From: CAYMPH01 sp964392365
GTDB taxonomy: Bacteria; Spirochaetota; UBA4802; UBA5550
Direction of reading: 5' to 3'
Assembly (NCBI GenBank): GCA_964392365.1
Contig: CAYMPH010000001.1
Location: 310,001 to 374,000 of the forward strand
DNA length: 64,000 nucleotides
Part shown: positions 34,876-44,289 of the stretch, piece by piece
How positions within the stretch are numbered: position 1 is the stretch's first letter
Layout: each line of letters starts with the position of its first letter
Made by a program: the position numbers and the translations under genes
Notes under the pieces: model-generated
Database searches by the model: none
The model's input: only the letters and a program-made list of their open reading frames with translations
What the model was told of the DNA's origin: nothing

Positions 34876-37346
34876 TGCAGAAAGTAAAAATGTTTTTATC
34901 CGACTGGAACAAAACTGCTCTGGTATTTGACGGTAAGGAAATATCATATTCTGAAACTATTGAAAAATGTGCGGCTTTTGCTTCTTTATATAAAATAAAA
35001 AAAGGCTCAAGGGTTTCTATTTTTTCCGAGAATAGACCGGAATGGATATACTCTTTTTATTCAGTATGGGTTAATAAGGGAATTGCTGTTCCAGTTGATT
35101 TTACAGGCACAGAGGAAAATACCGCATACATTTTAAAGGATTCAAAACCGGATATTATTTTTATATCAAAACAGGGTGAAGCTCATATAAAAAATGCTGT
35201 AAAAAAAGCAAAAATAAAACCGCAGATTATAATTTTTGAAAATATTAATTTAAAGCAAAGCACAATTCCATTCGGAATAAATCCTTCCAATGTGCACGAT
35301 ACAGCAGTAATAATGTACACATCCGGAACAACAGGCAGTCCGAAAGGCGTAATGATTACCTATGACAATCTTATTGCAAACATTGAAAGCCTTATAAACA
35401 TGAAAATGCTTCTTCCCATTGACAGCATACTGGGACTTCTTCCGTTTCATCACATACTTCCGTTTCAGGGAACCATACTTGCTCCGTTTTATATCGGGTC
35501 TACAGTTGTTCTGGTAAAAACCCTTTCAGCAGAAGAAATTTTGAAAACACTTCAGTCTTTCAGGGTAACAATGTTTCTCGGAGTTCCAAAACTTTATGAG
35601 ATGTTTCATAAGGGAATAATGTCAAAAATAAACGGGAATCTTTTTGCAAAGGGTATATTGTTTGCAGCAAAAAAAATAAATAACCTTAATTTCAGCAAAA
35701 TAATTTTTTCCAGGGTGCATAAATCCTTTGGAGGAAATATTCATACATATCTGACTGGAGGCGCTAAGTTTGATGAGAATATTGCAGGAGATATGAAAGC
35801 TCTCGGTTTCAGATTTGTTGAAGGATACGGACTGACTGAAACCACTCCGCTTGTTGCTTTCAATCCATACACAAAAATAAAACAGGGTTCAGTTGGTATA
35901 CCAATGAACTCCTGTGAAGTGAAAATTGTAAATGGAGAAATAGCTGTAAAAGGACGCAATGTGATGAAAGGATATTACAGGCGGCCTGCAGATACTGCAA
36001 AAAGGATTAGAAACGGCTGGTTTTTTACCGGAGATACAGGGCATTTTGACAATGAAGGATATCTTTATGTAACAGGAAGAACAGATGAAATGATTGTTCT
36101 CCCGAACGGTAAAAATATTTCACCGGAAGAAATTGAAAAAAAAATTATGTCTGTGTCGGAAATAATCAGGGATGCAGGCGTGTTCCAGAAGAACGGCTCG
36201 CTTTCAGTTTTAATATATCCGGACTTTTCGTATCTTGAAAAAAATAAATCAATAAACATACTTGAATCAATCAAATGGAATATAATTGATAAATATAATT
36301 CATTGGTTCCTTCGTATCAGAAGATTTTTAATATTTCAATTGTAAAAAACGAACTTCCGAGAACAAGACTCGGCAAGCTTCAGAGATACAAACTTATAGA
36401 TTTAATAAACAGCGAAAAACAATCTGCGAAAAATGAAAAGGATCCGGATTCTAAAGAGTACAGATTGATTAAAAATTATCTGAAAAATTTTACCTCTGAA
36501 AATATAAATCCCGGAGATCATTTCGAGATCGATCTCGGTCTTGATTCGCTGAGCATGGTTGAATTTTCTGTTTTCATTGAAAAAACTTTCGGTACGGTAA
36601 TAACAGATAATATTTTATCCGCTTATCCTACAGTTAAATCTTTTGCTGAATTCATAGGAAAAAAAGGCATCAAAATAAATAAAGAAACAGTTAACTGGCA
36701 TGAAATTTTAAAGGAAAATATTGATATTAAAATAAAACCGAAAAAATCATGGGTTAAAATATTGCAAATTGCAGTAAGGCCTTTAATTATATTTTATTTC
36801 CGTATGAAGCGTACCGGTCTTGAGAATCTTCCGGATGGACCTTTTATTATTGCGCCGAATCATCAGAGTTTTATGGATGCTGTTCTTCTTTCCGCAGCTC
36901 TGCCGGAAAAAGTATTAAACAATACTTTTTTTACAGCAAAAGATTCATTAAAGAAAACCGTACTTGTAAAATTTTTTATGGATATGACAAATATTATTTA
37001 TATAAATATTGAAAAAGATTTAAAAGATGCTATTTTGCAATCTGCGGCAGTGCTAAAATCAGGGAAAAACCTTGTTATATTTCCTGAAGGTCATAGAAGC
37101 AGGGACGGCAAAGTTGGTAAATTCAAAAAAGCATTTGCAATTTTAAGCAGGGAATTAAATGTTCCTGTAATTCCGCTTGCAATCAGCGGGGCATTTGAAG
37201 CTCTTTCAATAAAGCAGATTATACCAAAACCGGTTAAGATTGAGCTATCATTTTTAAAACCGCTATCTTCAGATAAAAATGACTATGAAAAAATTGCAGA
37301 AAAAGTGAGAAATTCAATTAGAAAGATTGTTGAAAAAAATAAGTAA
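34875..37346 (+). CDS. Acyl-AMP ligase - ACP - PlsC acyltransferase fusion
   Basis: An 823-aa tri-domain lipid enzyme. Residues 1 to about 510 are an AMP-dependent acyl ligase: YTSGTTGSPKG at 148-158, YGLTETTP, TGDTGHFDNEGYLYVTGR, and the catalytic-lysine region RTRLGKLQRYK. Residues about 525-605 are an acyl-carrier domain with phosphopantetheine serine S558 in DLGLDSLSM. Residues about 630-823 are a PlsC-type acyltransferase with NHQSFMD (H663, D668) and FPEGHRSRDG. A likely route is activation of a free fatty acid, loading onto the internal carrier, then transfer to a lysophospholipid. E. coli Aas has acyltransferase first and no internal ACP. I chose ATG 34875 (overlapping the previous stop) over TTG 34872. 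Confidence 0.9.
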   Translation: MQKVKMFLSDWNKTALVFDGKEISYSETIEKCAAFASLYKIKKGSRVSIFSENRPEWIYSFYSVWVNKGIAVPVDFTGTEENTAYILKDSKPDIIFISKQGEAHIKNAVKKAKIKPQIIIFENINLKQSTIPFGINPSNVHDTAVIMYTSGTTGSPKGVMITYDNLIANIESLINMKMLLPIDSILGLLPFHHILPFQGTILAPFYIGSTVVLVKTLSAEEILKTLQSFRVTMFLGVPKLYEMFHKGIMSKINGNLFAKGILFAAKKINNLNFSKIIFSRVHKSFGGNIHTYLTGGAKFDENIAGDMKALGFRFVEGYGLTETTPLVAFNPYTKIKQGSVGIPMNSCEVKIVNGEIAVKGRNVMKGYYRRPADTAKRIRNGWFFTGDTGHFDNEGYLYVTGRTDEMIVLPNGKNISPEEIEKKIMSVSEIIRDAGVFQKNGSLSVLIYPDFSYLEKNKSINILESIKWNIIDKYNSLVPSYQKIFNISIVKNELPRTRLGKLQRYKLIDLINSEKQSAKNEKDPDSKEYRLIKNYLKNFTSENINPGDHFEIDLGLDSLSMVEFSVFIEKTFGTVITDNILSAYPTVKSFAEFIGKKGIKINKETVNWHEILKENIDIKIKPKKSWVKILQIAVRPLIIFYFRMKRTGLENLPDGPFIIAPNHQSFMDAVLLSAALPEKVLNNTFFTAKDSLKKTVLVKFFMDMTNIIYINIEKDLKDAILQSAAVLKSGKNLVIFPEGHRSRDGKVGKFKKAFAILSRELNVPVIPLAISGAFEALSIKQIIPKPVKIELSFLKPLSSDKNDYEKIAEKVRNSIRKIVEKNK

Positions 37347-37364
37347 ACTCTTGAAATAAATCCA

Positions 37365-39278
37365 TCATGCGAAAAATTCCCGTTCAGTCATATACCTGAT
37401 AATCATCTGTGCAAGCTCATCAGCTGATGAGCTTATAGTATTTAAAATAATCTCCGGGTTTTCAGGAGTTTCGTAAGCGGAATTCACTCCTGTCATGTTC
37501 GGTATCTCACCGGATCTCGCCTTCTTATAAAGTCCTTTTACGTCCCTGTTTTCACACTCAGATAAAGGAGTGTCGACGTATATTTCAATAAACTCACCTC
37601 CCGGTACCAGGCTTCTTACCATATCCCGCTCTGCTTTAAATGGCGAGATGAAAGATGTAATAACTATCAGTCCGGCTTCGGTCATGAGCCTGGAGACTTC
37701 GCCTATTCTGCGGATATTTTCGACTCTGTCTGCATCAGTAAATCCGAGATCCTTGTTGAGCCCGTGGCGCACATTGTCGCCGTCAAGCAGCATTGTATGG
37801 CGTCCGTTTGCGTGCAGCATCTTCTCGAGCGCATTTGCGATTGTGGATTTTCCCGAACCTGAAAGTCCGGTAAACCATAGTATTGCAGGTTTATGGCCCA
37901 TAAGAAGAGAGCGGCTCTCTTTTGAAACATCAATGCTCTGCCAGTGTACGTTCTGAGCGCGTCTCATTGAATGAAGAATAGTGCCGCAGGCTGATGTGGC
38001 GTTGGTGAGCCTGTCTATTAGTATGAATGCTCCGGTGATCCGGTTATCGCTGAAAATATCAAACGGGATATCCTTATCAAGCGCGATCTGAATTTCGCCT
38101 ATCTCGTTCATTTCAAGCTTCTTCGCTGATAGCTTCTGATATCCTGTAAGGTCTATTGCATTATCAATGCTGATAATTTCCGCATTAACATACCCGTGAG
38201 GTCCTTTGAATAAATAGCGCCTTCCTGAATGAAGTGTCTGTTCATCCATCCATACTATCCTTGCCTTAAACTGGTTTGACATGGAAGGTCTTTCTGCGGG
38301 TTTAGCAATGGATTCACCTCGGCTCATATCAATTTCATCAGTTATTGATATTGCTACAGATTCTCCGGCGAATGCCTTTTCAACACGGTCGCTGCCCCTG
38401 TATATTGTGTGTACGCGGCTTTCTTTGCCTGAAGGCAGTATAAGAATTCTGTCTCCGGCGGATATTTTTCCTGAAGCAATAACGCCTCCGCATCCGCGGT
38501 AATTTTTCTGATCTTCCGGGTTGATATTCTGAAGCGCGTCCGCCTGCCATCTGTCTCTGGAAATTCCCGGTTTGATTATATACTGTATCGGAAATCTGAA
38601 GGGTTTCTCTATGAGCTCCTCTTCAGGCTGAATAGTTTCAAGCCATTCAATTACGGTCTGTCCATCATACCATGACATACTGCCGGATTTTTTTACACAA
38701 TTGTCTCCCTGAAGAGCTGAAACAGGTATGCAGTAATAGTGATCTATGGCAAGATTGATGTTTTTCAGATCATCAAATATTTTAATGCAGTCAAGGCGTA
38801 TCTGCTCATACTTTGCGCGGTCATAGCCTATCAGGTCCATTTTATTTATGGTGAACACAACAAATCTTATGCCCATCAGGGCGCATATCAGAAGGTGTCT
38901 TCTTGTTTGTGCTAGAACTCCCTGCCTTGCATCAACCAGGAGTATTGCAGCATCGCAGTTCGAAGCGCCTGTGGCCATATTCCGTGTGTACTGCACGTGG
39001 CCGGGAGTGTCTGCAACAATGAATTTTCTTGCAGGTGTGGAAAAGTAGCGGTATGCCACATCGATTGTTATTCCCTGTTCCCTCTCTGCTATGAGTCCGT
39101 CAAGAAGAAGTGAGAAATCGAGACTGTCGCCGGCATTGCCTATTTTTCTGCTTTCTATTTCAAGTATTTCCAGCTGGTCGTCGTAAACATTTTTTGTTTC
39201 ATAAAGTATCCGGCCGATCAGCGTGGATTTTCCGTCATCAACGCTTCCGCATGTTAAAAATTTCAGCATGCCTTTCAT
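37365..39278 (-). CDS. cysNC: Bifunctional sulfate adenylyltransferase subunit 1 / APS kinase (CysNC)
   Basis: A 637-aa fusion. The N-terminal GTPase CysN has P-loop GSVDDGKST (11-19), [13 protein letters not shown] and NKMD, followed by beta-barrel domains. The C-terminal APS kinase begins at about 455, with a second P-loop GLSGSGKST and the [16 protein letters not shown] substrate motif. With CysD it makes APS from sulfate and ATP using GTP hydrolysis, then phosphorylates it to PAPS. Its ATG shares a base with the cysD stop (TGATG). It converges on the ligase fusion with 18 bp between. No PAPS reductase or sulfotransferase is in the window, so whether PAPS feeds assimilation or sulfation is open. 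Confidence 0.95.
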   Translation of the reverse strand: MKGMLKFLTCGSVDDGKSTLIGRILYETKNVYDDQLEILEIESRKIGNAGDSLDFSLLLDGLIAEREQGITIDVAYRYFSTPARKFIVADTPGHVQYTRNMATGASNCDAAILLVDARQGVLAQTRRHLLICALMGIRFVVFTINKMDLIGYDRAKYEQIRLDCIKIFDDLKNINLAIDHYYCIPVSALQGDNCVKKSGSMSWYDGQTVIEWLETIQPEEELIEKPFRFPIQYIIKPGISRDRWQADALQNINPEDQKNYRGCGGVIASGKISAGDRILILPSGKESRVHTIYRGSDRVEKAFAGESVAISITDEIDMSRGESIAKPAERPSMSNQFKARIVWMDEQTLHSGRRYLFKGPHGYVNAEIISIDNAIDLTGYQKLSAKKLEMNEIGEIQIALDKDIPFDIFSDNRITGAFILIDRLTNATSACGTILHSMRRAQNVHWQSIDVSKESRSLLMGHKPAILWFTGLSGSGKSTIANALEKMLHANGRHTMLLDGDNVRHGLNKDLGFTDADRVENIRRIGEVSRLMTEAGLIVITSFISPFKAERDMVRSLVPGGEFIEIYVDTPLSECENRDVKGLYKKARSGEIPNMTGVNSAYETPENPEIILNTISSSADELAQMIIRYMTEREFFA

Positions 39279-40174
39279 CAGAAATAGCCCTCATATTTTT
39301 TACGTTCCATGCTTCCGCTCTGATCGAAATCAATAAGCCTTCCTGCGCGCTCGCTTACTCTTGACTGCTCCATCTCGTTAAGGAGATCGTCGATATTATC
39401 CGCCCTTGATTCAATCGCTGCTGATAGAGGGTAACAGCCGAGTGTCCTGAATCTGATCATTCTCATAACAGGTTTCTCACCGGGATTGAGCACAAAGCGG
39501 TCATCGTCAACCATTATGATCTGGCCGTCCCTCTCAACACAAGGCCTCATCTTTGAAAAGTATAACGGCACAACCGGAAGATTCTGCACCTTCACGTATC
39601 TCCATACATCGATCTCTGTCCAGTTTGATAGTGGGAAAACGCGTATGCTTTCATTATTATTTTTTCTGGTATTGTAAAGCCCCCACAGCTCAGGACGCTG
39701 ATTTTTAGGGTCCCACCTGTGGTTCGAGTCGCGGAAGGAAAAGACACGTTCCTTTGCTCTGGATTTTTCCTCATCTCTGCGCGCTCCGCCGAAGACTATG
39801 TCATATCTTTTTTCATTGAGTATCTGCTTCAGCGCCTCGGTCTTCATGATGTCTGTGTACCTTGAGCTGCCGTGCGTGAACGGGTTGATGTTTTCCCTGA
39901 CGCCATTATTGTTTATATGCACAAGTAACTCGAACCCGAGATTTTTAGCTGTAGTTTCCCTGAATTCAATCATGTCTTTAAACTTCCATGTTGTATCAAC
40001 GTGCAGCAGCGGAAATGGAGGTTTCATGGGATAGAATGCCTTCATAGCCAGATGAAGCATTACACCGGAATCTTTTCCGATTGAATACAGCATAACCGGA
40101 TTTTCCGCTTCAGCGATTGCTTCGCGGATTATATGGATGCTTTCATCTTCGAGCTCTTTAAGATAATCATACAT
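39278..40174 (-). CDS. cysD: Sulfate adenylyltransferase subunit 2 (CysD)
   Basis: A 298-aa PP-loop ATP pyrophosphatase with [12 protein letters not shown] (31-42), [31 protein letters not shown] and the C-terminal [16 protein letters not shown]. It adenylates sulfate in complex with CysN. Length and order (cysD then cysNC) are standard. AGGTGAG lies about twelve bases before ATG 40174, somewhat far. Codon use in cysD/cysNC is noticeably more GC-rich than in the surrounding genes, consistent with high expression or separate ancestry. Confidence 0.95.
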   Translation of the reverse strand: MYDYLKELEDESIHIIREAIAEAENPVMLYSIGKDSGVMLHLAMKAFYPMKPPFPLLHVDTTWKFKDMIEFRETTAKNLGFELLVHINNNGVRENINPFTHGSSRYTDIMKTEALKQILNEKRYDIVFGGARRDEEKSRAKERVFSFRDSNHRWDPKNQRPELWGLYNTRKNNNESIRVFPLSNWTEIDVWRYVKVQNLPVVPLYFSKMRPCVERDGQIIMVDDDRFVLNPGEKPVMRMIRFRTLGCYPLSAAIESRADNIDDLLNEMEQSRVSERAGRLIDFDQSGSMERKKYEGYF

Positions 40175-40276
40175 GGGGGACTACTCACCTGTTAGATTTA
40201 TTTTTTACAGGAGATTTCCTGTTTAAATAAATGTCTACAATTATTTGATAAAATGGGGATGACAAAGATAATCAAT

Positions 40277-40897
40277 TTATTTCATCAGCTCTGAAACTCT
40301 TTTTCTGAAAGCAGTTATGTTTTTGTAAGGTATATCCGAGCCTGTTGCATTAAAAAGAGAAGGCGAAAGACTGCCTCCCGGATTTGTTCTGATATAATAT
40401 GAAAGCTCAAAGCCTCCATCTTTTTTTACAAAAATCCAGTGGGCTACAGAGAAGGTCTGACGTACGGTGTTCTTTTTTTCCGGAACTATATCCTTCCTGT
40501 CAATTGCTGTATTGATGTAGGTGAAATTTCCTCCTTTATCAATCAGCACTGTAGTATAAATTCCGTCTCTGTTGGAAACCGGCCACGGTGAAAATGATTC
40601 AATATAATATGTAAAAGAGTTTCCCTGTCTTGTTAAGAGTTCTTTTGATTCAATGCAGGAGTCCATCCATTTTTTATACGATTCAGGATCATTCATAATT
40701 TTCATGCATAATTCCGGTGATGCATTTATCATCCCTGTACCAATAAATTCATGGTAATCGGATCCGCTGACCGGACGCGCCTTAACAGTAATTCCGTTTC
40801 TGGTAAATTTGAACTGCCACGGCTCCTCAGATTGTGCTGTTCCGGCAGAAATCATTATTAAAGTAAAAATTATAATCTGGTTTATTTTGAAACGCAT
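40277..40897 (-). CDS. Exported START-domain lipid-binding-like protein
   Basis: A 206-aa protein. I start it at ATG 40897, giving a signal peptide (INQIIIFTLIMISAGTAQS); a longer in-frame extension to 40987 would bury that signal. The mature part resembles bacterial START proteins (WPVSNRDGIYTTVLID; HWIFVKKDGGFELSYYIRTN), which bind hydrophobic ligands in a helix-grip pocket. Periplasmic location is predicted. Ligand unknown. The gene is 13 bp before the frameshifted cyclase stop on the same strand, so it lies just upstream... of nothing else on that strand but may be co-transcribed behind the cyclase gene. Confidence 0.75.
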   Translation of the reverse strand: MRFKINQIIIFTLIMISAGTAQSEEPWQFKFTRNGITVKARPVSGSDYHEFIGTGMINASPELCMKIMNDPESYKKWMDSCIESKELLTRQGNSFTYYIESFSPWPVSNRDGIYTTVLIDKGGNFTYINTAIDRKDIVPEKKNTVRQTFSVAHWIFVKKDGGFELSYYIRTNPGGSLSPSLFNATGSDIPYKNITAFRKRVSELMK

Positions 40898-41000
40898 GAT
40901 TAACCCCGGTGAATTTCTTTTTTTATAAATCAGGAATGACGGATTTAACGGGGAAAAATAATATTTTTTTATAATTGTCAAATACAAATTCCATTCGAGT

Positions 41001-41632
41001 TTATTTTTCTCTTAAAACAGCGCGGACAGGAGCAGCTTCGATTCCCTTGAAAAAAACCGGCAGGCAGATAAGCTCGTAAATTCCGGGATTAATATCTGCA
41101 AGATTGATATTTTCAAGAATTACGATATTGTTTAAAAGGAGATTCTTGTGAACCGGGTTGCCTTTATCAGCATGAAATTTTTCAATCGACAGATAATCAA
41201 TTCCTATGAGTTTAATATTTTTTTCAATTAAATATAAGGCTGCTTTTTCTGATAATGATATATAATTCTCATCAAACTTTTTTTTGTTCCTGTTATACGA
41301 ATTCTTTGTCTTGAAAAGAATTCTTTCAATTCCATCCAGATTTATTTTTCCGATATAATCTCTATCTATATCATTTTCCCCGCTGTATCCGCACACAAGA
41401 CAGTCCCCTATGAAAATTTCAAGAGGTATAAGATCAGATGTTTTTCCTGCTGAAATAAAATGAGAAGGAGCATCTATGTGAGTCCCTGCATGAGCTCCCA
41501 TGCATATTCTTGTAAGATTACATGCATCGCCGGATAAGATTTTTAATTTTTTTCCAGGGTAATTTCCGGATCTTCAGGCCAGGTTATTGTATCAGCTGAT
41601 ACCGGTATCGAAATATCAAAAATTTTTTTCAT
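41001..41632 (-). pseudogene. Cyclase / kynurenine formamidase-like gene with A7 frameshift
   Basis: ATG 41632 sits behind TGGAG and encodes a proper family N-terminus (MKKIFDISIPVSADTITWP) but meets TAA right after a run of seven A (complement of 41547-41553). One additional A restores the frame into LKILSGDACNLTRI, then MGAHAGTHIDAPSHF, the metal-binding HxGTHxDxPxH motif, and the rest of a roughly 210-aa cyclase-family hydrolase ending at 41001. Family members hydrolyse N-formylkynurenine or similar ring or amide bonds. It is a 1-nt deletion, a sequence error, or a slippage site: A_AAA_AAT can support -1 frameshifting that would rejoin the same frame. Without shift only a 29-aa peptide, or an internal start at 41501, would be made. 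Confidence 0.8.
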
Positions 41633-41770
41633 TAAATAAAACTCCATCCAGGTGAAATATAAATTATTTTTCTTGATATTTTTTTATTATCAATTAGTTT
41701 TATCTTTATTGCAAAGGGTTTAATAATAACAGCATTTTTTTATATAACCCGTAAAATTTCAGGAGGCATA

Positions 41771-42682
41771 ATGAAAACTTCATTAAAATCATTTTTGATA
41801 ATAATATCCGCAAGTTTAATCCTGACCGGATGTTATCAGACAAAACAGGATTTTACTATAAATCCGGATGGATCAGGCAAAGCCATTGTTAAAATTACTT
41901 CGCAGATGCCGAATATGGATTTCGGTGAAAAAAAAGATAAAAACAAAATACTGCTTTCCAATGTGAAAAATATTATTGATAAGTCTAAAGGCGTAGAAGC
42001 CTGGAGCGACATTACTTACAGCACGAATAAAAAGGGAGAAACAGAATTTAAAGGCACAGCATATTTTCAGGATGTGAATAAGGTTTCTTTCGGCGATTTC
42101 GGCGGATGGGATATTAAATTTTCTCCGGCAGAAGAGGGCAAATATAAGCTTGAAATAGTGACTTCTAAAAAAGAAGAAAAAAAACCTGAGGTGGAAGCTG
42201 ATAAACCGGCAGAAAAGCCTGTTGAATTGACAGATGCGCAGATAAAAGAAAAAATTGAACTTGAAAGACAGCAGTATCAGCAGACAAGGGCATTCATGGT
42301 TCCAATGTTTGAAACAATGAAAACAGAAATGACCTTTAAGCTTCCGGGCAAAATTGAAACTGTAACAAATCTTAAAATAGAAAAAGACGGAACAGCTGCT
42401 TTTATATTTGAATGGAAAAAAATCATGGTTGTACTGGATAAGATGATAGAAGATGACGATTGGATGAAAGAACAGATAAAATCAAAAGCAAAAGGATCAG
42501 CCGGGGCTGCATCAAAACCCGAATTTGATCAGAAATTTATGAGTCAGATTTTTCCTGATCAGGGAGGAATCACTGCACTTTCATCCGGATCAAAAAGTAA
42601 TTTTTTCGATTATAAAAAAGAATCAGCTGCAGCATTAAAAAAACATCAGATTTTTATGAAGAGGTTTGATGCCGAAAAATAA
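41771..42682 (+). CDS. Hypothetical lipoprotein, 303 aa
   Basis: Signal peptide with lipobox LTGC (cysteine about residue 22), starting at ATG 41771 behind AGGAGG. The mature chain begins with a DFTINPDGSGKAIVKI strand typical of small lipoproteins of unknown function and includes an acidic/lysine-rich segment (about 137-155) like a tether. No catalytic motif. It probably resides on the periplasmic side of a membrane. It precedes an M23 peptidase gene by 79 bp. Confidence 0.78.
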   Translation: MKTSLKSFLIIISASLILTGCYQTKQDFTINPDGSGKAIVKITSQMPNMDFGEKKDKNKILLSNVKNIIDKSKGVEAWSDITYSTNKKGETEFKGTAYFQDVNKVSFGDFGGWDIKFSPAEEGKYKLEIVTSKKEEKKPEVEADKPAEKPVELTDAQIKEKIELERQQYQQTRAFMVPMFETMKTEMTFKLPGKIETVTNLKIEKDGTAAFIFEWKKIMVVLDKMIEDDDWMKEQIKSKAKGSAGAASKPEFDQKFMSQIFPDQGGITALSSGSKSNFFDYKKESAAALKKHQIFMKRFDAEK

Positions 42683-42761
42683 ATTTCTGCGGTAAGAACA
42701 ATTATACAGCATTTTGAGTATAATAGCGGAAGCGGAATAATTTTTAATAGAGGTTTATCCA

Positions 42762-43730
42762 ATGAGAAAATATTCAGTAATAATTATTGCAGCTTTTTTG
42801 CTTCTCGGGGCAGGTAAAGATTACCAGTCGCAGAAACAGAAAAATAAAGATATGCTTAATCAGCAGATAACTTCTGATAAAGAAAGAAAAGATGCATTAC
42901 TGAAAAAAATGAAACTTTTTATTGGAGAGATCAACGGCAGACTCGGCGATGACAGCAAAACAAAAATCGATATTCCGATTGATCCGAATAAAATGACAGA
43001 TATGAAAAAGACAGAAGATATTCACTCATCAAAAAGAATTCCTCAAAGAGTATTTGCGTATATTAATGATGATAATGTCCGGTTCAGGGCAGAGCCGAAT
43101 ATTTCAAGTGCTGTAATTGAAAAGCTGATTTTTTCAGAAAAAATTGAAATTCTTATGAAATCAAAAGAAATAGATACTATAGACGGGATTAAGTCTCCCT
43201 GGTTTCTTATACGAAGAGAATCAGAAAACGAAGGTTGGGTATTCGGAGCATTTCTTCAGAAGAATAAACCTGAAAAAAAGAAGCCTATTGAAGAAGTGAA
43301 ACCTGACAGGGATAAACCTGATAATACGGTAATTAAAGACGGTCAATTTGCAGTTCCGGTAATCGGTACAAGATCAAGCAATTTCGGTTACAGGGTTCAC
43401 CCTGTAACAAAAAAAACTCAGAATTTCCATCAGGGAATTGACATTGCCGCACCAAGAGGAACATCAGTTAAAGCCTCAGCAGATGGTATAGTCCGTATTG
43501 CAGGCTGGAACAATAATGGTTATGGAAATCTTATTGTAGTTGAGCACGAAAAGGATGTATCTACATATTACGGGCATCTTGAAACAGTATTAACCAGTCC
43601 CGGAGCAAAGGTAACAAAAGGCCAGGAAATAGGAACAGTTGATTCTACGGGCATGTCTACAGGGAATCATCTTCATTTTGAAATTAGAAAAGGCGGCACT
43701 GCGCTTGATCCTGATGGATTCCTGAGATAG
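42762..43730 (+). CDS. M23 family metallopeptidase with SH3 domain
   Basis: A 322-aa exported protein with an N-terminal signal (VIIIAAFLLLGAG), a short coiled coil, an SH3-like domain (about 100-168, VFAYINDDNVRFRAEPN), a Lys/Pro/Glu linker, and an M23/LytM domain (about 200-322). The zinc ligands are in NFHQGIDIAAPRG (HxxxD), and the active-site histidines in STYYGHL and GNHLHFEIRKG. All are present, so it is likely an active peptidoglycan endopeptidase. A strong terminator follows. Confidence 0.9.
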   Translation: MRKYSVIIIAAFLLLGAGKDYQSQKQKNKDMLNQQITSDKERKDALLKKMKLFIGEINGRLGDDSKTKIDIPIDPNKMTDMKKTEDIHSSKRIPQRVFAYINDDNVRFRAEPNISSAVIEKLIFSEKIEILMKSKEIDTIDGIKSPWFLIRRESENEGWVFGAFLQKNKPEKKKPIEEVKPDRDKPDNTVIKDGQFAVPVIGTRSSNFGYRVHPVTKKTQNFHQGIDIAAPRGTSVKASADGIVRIAGWNNNGYGNLIVVEHEKDVSTYYGHLETVLTSPGAKVTKGQEIGTVDSTGMSTGNHLHFEIRKGGTALDPDGFLR

Positions 43731-43742
43731 ATTTTATTTGAC

Positions 43743-43766
43743 AAAAAGCCGGTTATCCGGCTTTTT
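43743..43766 (+). terminator. Intrinsic terminator after the M23 peptidase gene
   Basis: AAAAAGCCGG - TTAT - CCGGCTTTTT: perfect 10-bp stem with GC core and T-tract, 12 bases after the stop codon. Its symmetry would also stop transcription from the other side. Confidence 0.92.
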
Positions 43767-43829
43767 ATCAAAATATAAGGGCTGAAATTCTTAACTAATA
43801 ATAAAAGAATAAAATTTGGGAGAAATAAA

Positions 43830-44255
43830 ATGAAAAAAATATTGGTTTTAATGACAGTTATTCTGTTCGGAATGGTTGCGTGTAAGAAAACTCTGTATAT
43901 CAATGATGCAGTAATGCAGAAAGAAAAAATAGATAAAACAGAAAATCCTGCACTTCAGGAAATTATGAAGGGCGAGCTGACAGACAGCCTGATTGAGCTT
44001 AAGGATCTTACTGTAAAGGATATAACAGCATCAACAAATATTGATTATGACTTCTGCGTGGTAGCTGATATTCAGACAGCAAAAGGCAAGGTTGAAGTTT
44101 ATATGTATTCAAAAAATATAAAGGTTATATCTACTCTTGTTAAAGGAAAATCCAGGATAGATGTTACCGGTGAATTCGGCAGATTTTTTTCCATGCTGGA
44201 TGATTATTACACAAAGGTTGAAATAATTTCTGCTAAAATAAGTATAAAGAAATAA
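43830..44255 (+). CDS. Small hypothetical lipoprotein, 141 aa
   Basis: ATG 43830 follows GGGAGA. The signal peptide ends at a plausible lipobox (MVAC, cysteine 18). The mature part is short, with alternating beta segments (DYDFCVVADIQTAKGKVEV; GKSRIDVTGEF) suggestive of an OB-like small barrel, but I cannot assign a family. It lies 34 bp before dapL. Confidence 0.72.
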   Translation: MKKILVLMTVILFGMVACKKTLYINDAVMQKEKIDKTENPALQEIMKGELTDSLIELKDLTVKDITASTNIDYDFCVVADIQTAKGKVEVYMYSKNIKVISTLVKGKSRIDVTGEFGRFFSMLDDYYTKVEIISAKISIKK

Positions 44256-44289
44256 AATCCGGCAGATAAAATTATAAAGAGGTTTGGAA

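Noticed and set aside
41501..41632. Reading the cyclase as an intact 166-aa gene starting at 41501
   Set aside because: The upstream 130 bases encode the expected N-terminus in another frame, with a ribosome site at 41632, so the short form is a frameshift product.
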